A stretch of 64,000 bases of DNA from Streptomyces phaeoluteigriseus (GTDB lineage: Bacteria; Actinomycetota; Actinomycetes; Streptomycetales; Streptomycetaceae), in the NCBI RefSeq assembly GCF_001896135.2, contig NZ_MPOH02000011.1, positions 1,267,268-1,331,267 of the forward strand, written 5' to 3'. Under the pieces are notes generated by a model. The model was not told the DNA's origin and made no database searches. It worked only from the letters and a program-made list of their open reading frames with translations. Below are positions 1-9,277 of this stretch, piece by piece; positions within the stretch are counted from its first letter, which is position 1; each line of letters opens with the position of its first letter. The translations under genes were made by a program, and so were the position numbers.

Positions 1-677
1 ATCAGCAGCGGGTAGACGAGGAAGAGCAGGCTGACGTGGCTGTTGGTGGCCAGGGGGATGAGCGCGAGGGCGATGACGGCCAGGCTCACGGCCTCCTTCC
101 AGCGGGTAAGGGGCGGCGGTCGGCGGGCGGCGTGCACGACGAGCAGGACGGGCGTGACGATGAGGACGCCCATCGCGTCGCCGACCCACCAGGCCAGCCA
201 GACGGGCCAGAAGGCGTGTGCGGGCAGCTGGTCGGTGATGAAGAGGACGCCGACGCCCACCGTCGAGCTGAGCAGCATCGCGGTCAGCGCCCCGAGGAAC
301 ACCAGGGCGAGACCGTCGCGTAGGCGGGCGAGGTCGTTGCGGAAGCCCACCCTGCGCAGCATGAGGTAGGCGCAGACGGGGGCTGCGGTGTTGCCCGCCA
401 GGTTGAAGACGACGGACGGGCTGAGCGAGGTGAGCGACAGGATGACGAGCAGCGCCCCGAGGGCGATGCCCGCCCAGCAGCGGAGCCCCAGGATCAGCAG
501 GCAGGCCACGGCGACGCCCGAGGGCGGCCAGATGGGGGTGAAGATCGCGCCCTCGACGACGAGCTGACGCAGCAGGCCCAGCTTTCCGGCCGCGTAGTAG
601 CCGACCGCGACCGCCGCCGTCTCCGCGGCGAGGACGGCCGGCCGACGCAGATCGCTGGTGCCCACCACAGCAGCCAT
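1..677 (-). CDS. MASE1-domain integral membrane protein (N-terminal part, cut by window edge)
   Basis: The reading frame is open from an ATG at 677 to the left edge, so the C-terminal part and stop lie outside the window. The visible 225 residues are very hydrophobic, with about seven membrane segments. The motif FTPIWPPSGVAVACLL and a later HAFWPVWLAWWVGDAMGVL segment are typical of MASE1 sensory membrane domains. In Streptomyces such domains are usually joined to a GGDEF, kinase or PP2C/SpoIIE output domain, which cannot be seen here. The next gene on the same strand encodes a PP2C phosphatase, separated by a repeat-filled spacer of about 460 bp. Confidence 0.75.
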   Translation of the reverse strand, partial: MAAVVGTSDLRRPAVLAAETAAVAVGYYAAGKLGLLRQLVVEGAIFTPIWPPSGVAVACLLILGLRCWAGIALGALLVILSLTSLSPSVVFNLAGNTAAPVCAYLMLRRVGFRNDLARLRDGLALVFLGALTAMLLSSTVGVGVLFITDQLPAHAFWPVWLAWWVGDAMGVLIVTPVLLVVHAARRPPPLTRWKEAVSLAVIALALIPLATNSHVSLLFLVYPLL

Positions 678-754
678 CAGACACCGGGCCGGTGCCGACG
701 GCGAGGCGGGAGGCGGACGGACCGGCCCTATGGCTGAACGGGTCGCCGCATCGA

Positions 755-1205
755 CCAGGGCCCCGCCGGTCCCCTACCCGGCGCACGTGCCGGGTCGACC
801 AGGGCCCCGCCGGTCTCTACCCGGCGCGCGTGGCGCAGTGCCCCGACGTGCGCGTCGACCGGGACGGCCGCTCGGCCCCATGGCTGTACGGGCCCGCCTC
901 CTCGACCAGGGCTCCGCCCGCCCCCTACCCGGCCGTGCCCGACGACCAGCACGGCGCTCGGCCTCATGGCGGTAGGGGCCGCCGCCTCGACCCGGGCCCC
1001 GCCGTCCCCTACCCGGCGCGCGTGCTGTCGTGCCCGACGACCAGGACGGCCGCGTCGTCCTCGTGCCCGACGACCACGATCACCGCTCGGCCCCACAGCC
1101 GCACGGGCCGCCACCTCGACCAAGGCCCCGCCGTCCCCTACCCGGCGCGCGTGCCGTCGTGCCCGACGACCAGGACGGCCGCGTCGTCCTCGTGCCCGAC
1201 GCGCT
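755..1205. repeat. Decaying tandem copies of the 3' end of the PP2C phosphatase gene
   Basis: The last codons and the stop region of the phosphatase gene (about 1126-1205) reappear downstream of its stop. A very similar copy starts at about 997, a 129-bp step from 1126. Shorter, more diverged copies start near 911, 803 and 759. The shared core on the minus strand reads GTCGGGCACGA, then ACGCGCGCCGGGTAGGGGAC, and includes the TAG stop. Similarity falls with distance from the gene, as expected for stepwise tandem duplication and decay. No separate gene is supported in 678-1137. Confidence 0.75.
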
Positions 1206-1965
1206 CGGCGCCCTTCATCACGGCGGTGGCGAGGGCATGGGCCTCCAGGCCGGCGACTGCGGCGATGCCCGCGAGGCGCACCACCTGGTCCAGGCCCTCC
1301 TCGACGCTCATCGACGGCCCTTCCACGACGCCGTCGGTGAGCAGCACGAACACCCCGCCCTGGGTGAGCCGGTAGCGGGTGACCGGGTACTCCATCCCCT
1401 CCTGGACGCCGAGCGGTGGTCCGCCCTCGTCCTCGGCCACGCCGGACCTGCCGTCCGCGGTGGCCCACACGCACGGGATGTGACCGGCCCGGGCGCTCTC
1501 CAGTACGCCGGTCGCCGGGTCGAGGCGCATGAAGGTGCAGGTGGCGAAGAGTTCACCGCCGAGGGAGATCAGCAGATCGTTGGTCAGGGCGAGGAGTTCA
1601 CCGGGCTCGCTGGTGACGGAGGCGAGGGCGCGCAGGCCGACGCGGACCTGGCCCATGAAGGCGGTCGCCTCGATGTTGTGGCCCTGGACGTCACCGATGG
1701 ACAGGGCGATACGGCCGTCGGACATCCGGAAGGCGTCGTACCAGTCACCGCCCACGTTGAGGCCGTGGAACGCAGGCGCGTAGCGGACGGCGATCCGGTA
1801 GCCGGACGCGGTGGGCAGGTCCCTGGGGAGCATGCCGCGCTGGAGGGCGATGGCCAGTTCGACGCGGGAACGTTGCAGCTCCGCCCGTTCGCGCGCCTGG
1901 GCGGTGAGCGAACCGAGCCTGGCCAGCAGCTCGTCGCCGTCGTCCATCGGGCGCTTGCGGGACAT
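1138..1965 (-). CDS. PP2C/SpoIIE-type protein serine/threonine phosphatase
   Basis: A 275-residue protein consisting mainly of one PPM (SpoIIE-like) phosphatase domain. Visible motifs include the N-terminal block AIALQRGMLPRDLP, the metal-site block VGGDWYDAF, and SIGDVQGHNIEA, which holds a second conserved Asp. ARAGHIPCVW and LLTDGVVEG follow further in. Such enzymes dephosphorylate anti-sigma factor antagonists in partner-switching stress pathways. No sensory PAS or GAF domain is present, only a short N-terminal helix. The ATG at 1965 is preferred because CGGAG lies just upstream on the minus strand; the open frame extends further upstream without a ribosome site. The 3' end has been duplicated several times downstream. 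No anti-sigma factor gene is adjacent. Confidence 0.85.
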   Translation of the reverse strand: MSRKRPMDDGDELLARLGSLTAQARERAELQRSRVELAIALQRGMLPRDLPTASGYRIAVRYAPAFHGLNVGGDWYDAFRMSDGRIALSIGDVQGHNIEATAFMGQVRVGLRALASVTSEPGELLALTNDLLISLGGELFATCTFMRLDPATGVLESARAGHIPCVWATADGRSGVAEDEGGPPLGVQEGMEYPVTRYRLTQGGVFVLLTDGVVEGPSMSVEEGLDQVVRLAGIAAVAGLEAHALATAVMKGAERVGHEDDAAVLVVGHDGTRAG

Positions 1966-2166
1966 GGCCTCACTCCGGAGAGGACGGTACCCCCTTCGGG
2001 GCGAACCTCGCGTTTTACGTTTACTGGATGATACCGACATATCCATCAACGCTGACGGTCCGGAACCGTCCGGGGCAATGACCAGGGGACCGGTCGTGGT
2101 CGTGGCTCGCAGGCGTGCGCGCACGGCCTGCGGCGGCTTCCACGCCGGGTGCACGAGAGGCGCAAG

Positions 2167-2276
2167 CCGGTCCGGGCTGCCATCGAGGGCCGGAGCGGGA
2201 GGGACGGGACGTGTGGCTGCGGCTCCCGGTCCGGGCTGCCATCGAGGGCCGGAGCGGGAGGGACGGCACATGTGGC
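2167..2276. repeat. Two direct copies of a roughly 50-bp sequence in the spacer upstream of the phosphatase gene
   Basis: A sequence beginning CCGGTCCGGGCTGCCATCGA occurs at 2167-2217 and again at 2226-2276, a 59-bp period, with one clear mismatch (GGGACG versus GGCACA). It lies in the 389-bp spacer 1966-2354 between pgm and the phosphatase gene, both minus strand. I see no gene in this spacer. An AT-richer patch at about 2012-2050 could hold the phosphatase promoter, but I cannot fix −10 and −35 elements. Confidence 0.7.
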
Positions 2277-2354
2277 CGGGGCTCGGGCGACGGCGCGTTC
2301 CGCTCGCTGCACCGTCGCCCGATGCCGCAGCACGAGGCTGCGTGGGCCTGTGCG

Positions 2355-3944
<1,590 letters not shown>

Positions 3945-4117
3945 GTCGACGAGGTCCTCGGGGCCGGCCGGCGACCCGCTCGTTCGTGCTGCATGGTCCG
4001 TTCCTCCGCATAGGTTGATCCGTCGCTCGCCGTCTTATCTTTCCTCGTCAGGAGGCCGGTCCGCGAGGGGGCCCCGGTCCGCGGCGGGGGGCGGGGCGGC
4101 GCGCGGGGCGGCGCGGA

Positions 4118-4465
4118 TCAGTGTCCCGAACCGTGCCGGCCGCCGAGCTGGTCACGGTGGCGGGGGTCGCCCAGGAACCTGTCCACGTCGAAGACGGGAG
4201 CCGACCGCACCTCGTCCTTCGTCCGGGAGACCTGCACGATGCGGGCCTCGTGGTCGATGCCCATGACGGAGTCCGCCGGGAGCACCACGTCCTTGCCGAG
4301 GAACCAGATCCCGGTGTGCACCACCATGTGCAGCCGGCCGAGGTCCTTGGTGTACTTGCTGACCTTGCCCACATGGCCGTCCGTGCCGTCCACCTGGTAT
4401 CCGGTCAGGTCGTCGTCCGGCGTGTGCCCGGCGGTCGGGACGCTGTGCCCTCGGTACTCGCTCAC
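4118..4465 (-). CDS. PRC-barrel domain protein
   Basis: A small soluble protein of about 115 residues with a PRC-barrel core, seen in DDLTGYQVDGTDGHVGKVSKY, LVVHTGIWFLGKDVVLPADSV and MGIDHEARIVQVSRTKDEVRSAP. PRC-barrel proteins often act in ribosome maturation or in stress responses; the role of this one is unknown. I prefer the GTG at 4465 because GGAGG sits five bases upstream. An ATG at 4477 in the same frame has no ribosome site and itself contains that GGAGG. A 250-bp spacer upstream holds an unusual CTGTGTGCT-rich tract (about 4487-4560) and a 19-bp palindrome. Confidence 0.85.
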   Translation of the reverse strand: MSEYRGHSVPTAGHTPDDDLTGYQVDGTDGHVGKVSKYTKDLGRLHMVVHTGIWFLGKDVVLPADSVMGIDHEARIVQVSRTKDEVRSAPVFDVDRFLGDPRHRDQLGGRHGSGH

Positions 4466-4635
4466 GGTGTCCTCCATGGGGTTTGTTTCTGCGCTCTGCG
4501 CTTCTGTGCTGTGTGCTGTGTGCTCTGTGCCGTGTGCTTCTGTGCTGTGTGCTTCTGCGTGTGCCCGGTGTGGCTCGCGGCAGGCGTTTCGGAGAACGGC
4601 TTCGCTGTTTTCGCCCGCTCTGCTCGCGTGAGCGA

Positions 4636-4654
4636 TTCGGCAACGGTTGCCGAA
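4636..4654. promoter_or_regulatory. 19-bp palindrome, candidate operator of the PRC-barrel gene
   Basis: TTCGGCAAC, one central G, then GTTGCCGAA forms a perfect 9-bp inverted repeat. It lies 171 bases upstream of the PRC-barrel start and 61 bases downstream of the neighbouring stop. A spacer this short favours a dimeric-protein binding site over a hairpin terminator. No regulator is encoded next to it, so the link to this gene is inference. Confidence 0.4.
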
Positions 4655-4715
4655 GTTTCCGCCGAGGCGTTTCCGGAAGCGGTTCCCCGCGTCTCCCGTT
4701 CTCCCGCGGCCGGGA

Positions 4716-5033
4716 TCAGACGTCGGAGTCGATGCCGGTGACCGCCGCCGGCCCCAGCGGGGCGTCGCTCTCGTCCAGGCCGGACTCGCGCAGGGCCGAC
4801 TGAGCGAGCAGTCGTGCGCTCTCCTCTGCGTGCGGCGCGGTGTCCGCCTCCACGGTGAGCCGGATGGTGAACGTGTCGTCGTCGTTCAGCGAGAGGGTGT
4901 CGAGGTCCTCGCTGTTCCCCATCTGCGTGCGGTGCGGGTCGGCCGGACTCAGGGAGCGGCTGATCCGGGACCGGGTGTCCGCGTCGACGTCGGTGGTGAA
5001 GGTGCCGGGAACGCTGATCACGTAGGTCGTCAT
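4716..5033 (-). CDS. Conserved hypothetical protein, 105 residues
   Basis: The protein starts MTTYVISVPGTFTTDVDADT and is rich in Asp and Glu, with no membrane segment or signal peptide. I do not recognise a named domain. The ATG at 5033 is preceded by AGGAAAGGA at good spacing, which rules out the 17-codon longer version. It lies upstream of the PRC-barrel gene on the same strand, but 250 bp apart, so a shared transcript is uncertain. Third-position G/C is high throughout, supporting a real gene. Confidence 0.75.
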   Translation of the reverse strand: MTTYVISVPGTFTTDVDADTRSRISRSLSPADPHRTQMGNSEDLDTLSLNDDDTFTIRLTVEADTAPHAEESARLLAQSALRESGLDESDAPLGPAAVTGIDSDV

Positions 5034-5702
5034 GACGATCCTTTCCTGGGTTCTCTCCCGCCTACCCCGACTCCCCGCAGCCATGGGAAAAAGCGGCGGA
5101 ACCCGCCGGATGGCGGGGCGTTGCGCGGAGGTCGAGCCACACCTGACAGGTGCCGGCCGGGGCGGTGCCCATGACGCGGCGAGCGGCCGGGACGGCTCCC
5201 GTGACGCGGCGAGCGGCCGGGCCGTCGCCGCCCTGGCCGATCACCGCGATCCCGCCCCTGCCCGCCTCTCGCCACGCCCACTCACGCTGGCCACTTCGAC
5301 ACTTCGACCCTTCGACGTCACCGTGCCCGTCACCGTCCTCACCGCCCCTGTCCCCGCCGTCCCCCCGTCCCCCGTCCCCTTCATCGACGCCGCCTCCCGG
5401 AGCGGCTCGACCTGCCGTGCACCTGGGGCCTCCTGCCCTCCGGGGCGACCGCTTCATCGGTCCCGACCGGTACGGCATTCCCGGCCCGCGCACCGCCGAG
5501 CCGTCCCTGACCGTCACCGGGCGGTCCGGCGACGCCCCCGCTGGTCCGGAGAGGACGCGGGGGGAGACGGCGTCCGGGACACCGCCGCCTCGACCGCGGG
5601 AGCCGCACCTTCCGACCGCCCGCGCACACGCCCGAGCGGCCGCCCCGGCACATCGGGGCGGCCCGCTCCACGCGGTCGGCGGGGCCGGGCCCGCGCTCGG
5701 TT
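5034..5702. other. Spacer of 669 bp without a supported gene
   Basis: Open frames exist on both strands, but they are low-complexity Pro/Arg/Gly-rich translations without ribosome sites or consistent codon bias. A 19-bp direct repeat (TGACGCGGCGAGCGGCCGG) starts at 5172 and 5202. The stretch 5320-5400 is a C-rich tract. I see nothing else here. Confidence 0.5.
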
Positions 5703-5879
5703 TCAGCGTCTGCGGCCGCGCGCCGACCAGCCCGCGCCGATCCCGCCGAGACGGAGGGCGAGCAGGGTCAGACCGAGCAGCATGATGTTGGTGGAGGTGA
5801 AGGTGTCGTTGGTCGAGATCTCCGCCGCGTTGATCAGGAAGGCGATGAAGAACCCCACCGCCGCGATGATGGCCAGCAC
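5703..5879 (-). CDS. Small membrane protein, 58 residues
   Basis: The protein has two hydrophobic segments, LAIIAAVGFFIAFLINAA and TSTNIMLLGLTLLALRL, joined by the polar linker EISTNDTF and ending in a basic tail. Short proteins of this type are common in Streptomyces and have no known function. The GTG at 5879 is preceded by AAGGGA at suitable spacing. The ORF continues far upstream without a credible start. It is divergent from the acyltransferase gene at 6108. Confidence 0.7.
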   Translation of the reverse strand: MLAIIAAVGFFIAFLINAAEISTNDTFTSTNIMLLGLTLLALRLGGIGAGWSARGRRR

Positions 5880-6025
5880 GATGTGCGTCCCTTCGGGGGC
5901 AATTGGGTGCGGGTGGTGTCGTGGGATGCGGAGGTCGGCTCGTCGGGGTCGGTCGCCTTCCTGATGCCCCGTCCGGGCCGGGACACCGCGAACCACGCGG
6001 AACCCCACGGAGGTCGTACGGGTGT

Positions 6026-6043
6026 CTGAGTAGGCGTACTCAG
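6026..6043. promoter_or_regulatory. Inverted repeat CTGAGTA-N4-TACTCAG in a divergent promoter region
   Basis: A perfect 7-bp inverted repeat with a 4-base centre (GGCG) lies between the small membrane protein gene (minus, start 5879) and the acyltransferase gene (plus, start 6108). The size and symmetry fit a dimeric regulator. It sits about 65 bases upstream of the acyltransferase start, where it could overlap a promoter. Confidence 0.5.
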
Positions 6044-6107
6044 GCGCGGTCGCCGTGCCGCCACCAGACTGGGCCCACTCACCCTCCCCGACCGGAAAGG
6101 GCCCTCC

Positions 6108-6776
6108 GTGCTGACCCGTGCCGCCTCCGTCCTGGTGCCCTTGTTCGGACGCCTGACCGTGACCAGCGAACTCAGGATGCGCCTCTCCGCGGGGACCATC
6201 TTCGCGGCGAACCACGACTCCCTGGCCGACCCCGCGGTCGTGCTGGCCGCGCTGCGCGGGCTCGGCGTGGAGCCGGTGGTGATGGCGACCGCGGGGCTCT
6301 GGCGGGTGCCCGTGCTCGGGCGGGCTCTGGCCCGCGAGGGCCATATCCCCGTCCACCGCCGCTCGGCACGCGCCGCGTACGCCCTCGACGCCGCCGCCGA
6401 TGCCCTCGCCGGGGGACGGCACGTCCTGCTCTACGGCGAGGGCGGGCTGCCGGACCGCAGGGACGCCGCGCCCGGCCCGCCGGAGGCGTTCCGCACCGGA
6501 CTGGCCCGGCTGGCGCAGGTCTCCGGCGCGCTGGTGGTGCCGGTGGGTCACGCCGGTGCCCGGCGGATCACCTCGGGCTCGACCGCCAAGCAGCTGGCGG
6601 GCGCCCTCACCGCCCCGGTACGCCGTCCCCGCTGCCACGTCCACGTCGGCGCCCCGCAACGACTCCCCGCGGAGGCCCACACCGGCACGGTGGCCGCCCG
6701 CACCGCCGTCACGGTCGCCTGGCGCACGGCGGCCCGAGCGGTGGGCGAACGGGACGTGGAACTGCGGCTGGTGTAG
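6108..6776 (+). CDS. PlsC-like 1-acyl-sn-glycerol-3-phosphate acyltransferase family protein
   Basis: A 222-residue single-domain acyltransferase. The catalytic NHxxxxD motif is visible as NHDSLAD near residue 35, and the substrate-binding block appears as LYGEGGLPDRRD instead of the usual PEGTRS. A third block, LVVPVGHAGA, follows. Family members add an acyl chain to lysophosphatidate or a related lipid at the membrane. The GTG at 6108 has GGAAAGG nine bases upstream. The altered second motif makes the exact acceptor uncertain. It is monocistronic, with a possible operator at 6026-6043. Confidence 0.8.
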   Translation: MLTRAASVLVPLFGRLTVTSELRMRLSAGTIFAANHDSLADPAVVLAALRGLGVEPVVMATAGLWRVPVLGRALAREGHIPVHRRSARAAYALDAAADALAGGRHVLLYGEGGLPDRRDAAPGPPEAFRTGLARLAQVSGALVVPVGHAGARRITSGSTAKQLAGALTAPVRRPRCHVHVGAPQRLPAEAHTGTVAARTAVTVAWRTAARAVGERDVELRLV

Positions 6777-6994
6777 GGAGCGATCCCGGCGGACCCGGGG
6801 CGGGGGCTCAGGTCGCCGAGTCCGCGGCCGCCGGCGACGTGCGCCTCGCCTCACGCGCCCGAGTCGCCGCACGCGCCGCGGATGGCGCCCCGGCCAGGGG
6901 CATCGCCGACCGCCCTCCCCTACCACCCCCGGGAACCGTGCCGCCGCGGGCAGGGCGTCCCCAGCCCGCCGACGGCACCTCCGCCCCCTCGACC

Positions 6995-8116
6995 TCAGCT
7001 CTCCCGCCGACCGCCCCCCGGCGGTGGCGCCGTGCTGTCGCGCAGGACCAGGCGAGTGGGGACCAGGGTCGTGCCGCGTTGGGGGCCGTCGCGGCGCATC
7101 TTGCGGAGTACGGCCTGCACGCAGAGACGGCCGACCTCGGCGAAATCCTGGTGGAGGGTGGTCAGCGGGGGCAGGAAGGAGCCCGCCTCGGGGATGTCGT
7201 CGAAGCCGATCACGCTGACGTCCTCGGGGACGCGCCGGCCGCGCTCGTGCAGGGCGCGCAGCAGGCCGAGGGCCATCTGGTCGTTGGCCGCGAAAACGGC
7301 GGTGCAGTCCTCTTGGGCGGCGAGTTCTAGACCGGCGTGGTAGCCGGATTCGGCCGACCAGTCGCCGCGGACGACGGGCGGCGTGGGGCGGCCCGCGTCG
7401 GTGAGTGCTCCGCGCCAGGCGTCGGCGCGGCGCTGGGCGGCGAAGGAGTCCTCGGGCCCCGCGAGGTGATACACCGTCAGGTGGCCCAGGTCCAGGAGGT
7501 GTTGGACGGCCGTGCGGGTGCCGCCGGACTGGTCGGTGTCGACGACGGTGTAGTGGCTGCCGGCGTCGGAGTCGACGACCACGACCTGGACGTGCGGCGG
7601 CAGGGTGACGGTCGCCGCGTCCAGCAGGTGGACCTCCATGATGACGATGACCGCGTCGACGGCGAGTTCCTCGAGGCGGGAGAACGCGCCGCGCACCTCG
7701 TCCGTCGTGGGCACGGCGACCGGCAGCAGCGTCACCGCGTACCCCTCGGCGGCGGCGGAGGTCGCGATGGCTTCCAGGGTGCGTACGTTGCCGGTCGTGG
7801 ACAGCGTGAAGGTGATCACGCCTATGGTGCGGAACTCTCCGCGCTTGAGGGCGCGGGCCGCGCTGTTGGGCCGGTAGCCCAGCTCCTTCATGGCGGCGAG
7901 CACCTGCTGCCGGGTTTCCTCGTTCACACCGGCGTAACCGTTGGAGACCCGGGACACCGTCTGCGAGGACACCCCGGCGAGGCGTGCCACGTCCGCCATC
8001 GAGGCGGTGGTGCGGCCCCGGCCGCGAGCCCGGCGTACCGCGCCGTCCGGGCCTTGAGCACCCCCGGCCGGGCCCATGGCCGTCCCGGTTCCGTTCGCCG
8101 GGGCTCTTTCAGCCAT
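6995..8116 (-). CDS. LacI-family transcriptional repressor of the galactan locus
   Basis: A 373-residue LacI/GalR regulator. The N-terminal helix-turn-helix reads TASMADVARLAGVSSQTVSR, followed by the hinge ELGYRPNSAARAL and a periplasmic-binding-protein-like sugar domain ending in VSVIGFDDIPEAGSFLPPLTTL. It is divergent from an ABC sugar importer and two galactan-acting hydrolases, and two LacI-type palindromes lie in the shared promoter region. It therefore most likely represses its own locus until a galacto-oligosaccharide binds. I chose ATG 8116; GTG 8122, two codons upstream with GGGG nearby, is equally possible. About 40 residues of low complexity precede the DNA-binding domain. Confidence 0.88.
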   Translation of the reverse strand: MAERAPANGTGTAMGPAGGAQGPDGAVRRARGRGRTTASMADVARLAGVSSQTVSRVSNGYAGVNEETRQQVLAAMKELGYRPNSAARALKRGEFRTIGVITFTLSTTGNVRTLEAIATSAAAEGYAVTLLPVAVPTTDEVRGAFSRLEELAVDAVIVIMEVHLLDAATVTLPPHVQVVVVDSDAGSHYTVVDTDQSGGTRTAVQHLLDLGHLTVYHLAGPEDSFAAQRRADAWRGALTDAGRPTPPVVRGDWSAESGYHAGLELAAQEDCTAVFAANDQMALGLLRALHERGRRVPEDVSVIGFDDIPEAGSFLPPLTTLHQDFAEVGRLCVQAVLRKMRRDGPQRGTTLVPTRLVLRDSTAPPPGGGRRES

Positions 8117-8218
8117 CTCCACGCGTTGCCCCCATCTTTCTGTCGCCGTAGCTTTCAGGGTCTCCGCAGATGACCCTTGACCATGGTTATCGGGGCAGTG
8201 TAGACATGCCGCCATCAG

Positions 8219-8234
8219 ATGTTTACGTAAACAT
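8219..8234. promoter_or_regulatory. LacI-type operator 1
   Basis: ATGTTTACGTAAACAT is a perfect 16-bp palindrome with the central CG typical of LacI-family operators. It lies 103 bp upstream of the repressor start and 113 bp upstream of the first permease gene. Its centre is 45 bp from the second site. Confidence 0.75.
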
Positions 8235-8262
8235 AACAGCCCACCGCCTCTTCGCGGTGGCT

Positions 8263-8280
8263 GATGTTTGCGTAAACATC
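8263..8280. promoter_or_regulatory. LacI-type operator 2
   Basis: GATGTTTGCGTAAACATC is an 18-bp palindrome with one mismatched pair next to the centre, closely resembling operator 1. Between the two sites lies a 7-bp stem-loop, CCACCGC (8241-8247) with GCGGTGG (8254-8260). Two operators about four helical turns apart suit cooperative binding or looping by a tetrameric or paired repressor. Confidence 0.75.
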
Positions 8281-8346
8281 GTGGCGGTGCGCACGGCACG
8301 TCGGCGCGACACCGCGGGTTCCAGGACTGGATGAGCGAGGAACGAC

Positions 8347-9273
8347 ATGACGACGCTGCAACCGCCGGTGGCCGCCGAGCCGCGGCCGGCGCCCCCTCCG
8401 GCGAACCGGGACCGCCGCTCCTGGATGGGCTGGGGCTTCATCGGTCCCTTCGTGGCCGTATTCGCCCTGGTCTTCCTGGCCCCGATCGCGTATTCGATCT
8501 ACCTCAGCCTCTTCCGTGACCAGCTCATCGGCGGCACGCAGTTCGTCGGCTTCGACAACTACACGCAGGCGCTGAAGGACGACCAGTTCTGGGGCGCGCT
8601 CGGGCGGGTGTCGCTGTTCCTGGCCATCCAGGTGCCGATCATGCTGGGCATCGCCCTGCTGGTGGCGCTGGCGCTGGACAGCGGCCGGCTCTACGGCAAG
8701 AGCTTCTTCCGCATCACGATCTTCCTGCCGTACGCGGTGCCCGCCGTGGTCGCCACCCTCATGTGGGGCTTCATGTACGGCACGAAGTACGGCCTGGTCG
8801 GTGACGTCAACGAGGCGTTCGGCGTCTCGCTGCCCGACCCGCTCTCCCCCGACCTGGTGCTGGCGTCGATCGGCAACATCGTCACCTGGGAGTTCGTCGG
8901 CTACAACATGCTGATCTTCTACTCGGCGCTGCGCGTCATCCCGCACTCGCTGTACGAGGCGGCGGAGATCGACGGCGCCGGACAGATCCGCGTGATCACG
9001 GCGATCAAGTTGCCCGCCATCCGGGGCGCCCTCGTCATCGCGACGATCTTCTCGATCATCGGCAGCTTCCAGCTGTTCAACGAGCCGAACATCCTGCGGC
9101 CGCTGGCCCGCAACGCCATCACCACCGACTACACGCCGAACTTCTACACGTACTCGCTGTCCTTCAACGGCCAGCAGCACAACTACTCCGCGACGGTGGC
9201 CATCATCATGGGCCTGATCACGATGGTGATCGCCTACGTCGTGCAGCTGCGCGGCATGCGCAAGGGAGCGTGA
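8347..9273 (+). CDS. ABC sugar transporter permease (MalF/UgpA-like)
   Basis: A 308-residue binding-protein-dependent permease with six membrane segments after a 30-residue cytoplasmic N-terminus. The EAA loop that contacts the ATPase reads EAAEIDGAGQIRVITAIKLP, close to the family consensus. It forms the import pore with the next gene product and takes sugar from the downstream lipoprotein. GAGCGAGG lies at good distance before ATG 8347. No ATPase gene is present in the locus; in Streptomyces such importers usually share the multiple-sugar ATPase MsiK, encoded elsewhere. Confidence 0.93.
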   Translation: MTTLQPPVAAEPRPAPPPANRDRRSWMGWGFIGPFVAVFALVFLAPIAYSIYLSLFRDQLIGGTQFVGFDNYTQALKDDQFWGALGRVSLFLAIQVPIMLGIALLVALALDSGRLYGKSFFRITIFLPYAVPAVVATLMWGFMYGTKYGLVGDVNEAFGVSLPDPLSPDLVLASIGNIVTWEFVGYNMLIFYSALRVIPHSLYEAAEIDGAGQIRVITAIKLPAIRGALVIATIFSIIGSFQLFNEPNILRPLARNAITTDYTPNFYTYSLSFNGQQHNYSATVAIIMGLITMVIAYVVQLRGMRKGA

Positions 9274-9277
9274 CCCG

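Noticed and set aside
5062..5517. Minus-strand ORF of 151 codons in the 5034-5702 spacer
   Set aside because: Low-complexity Gly/Arg translation, no ribosome site, no codon-position bias.
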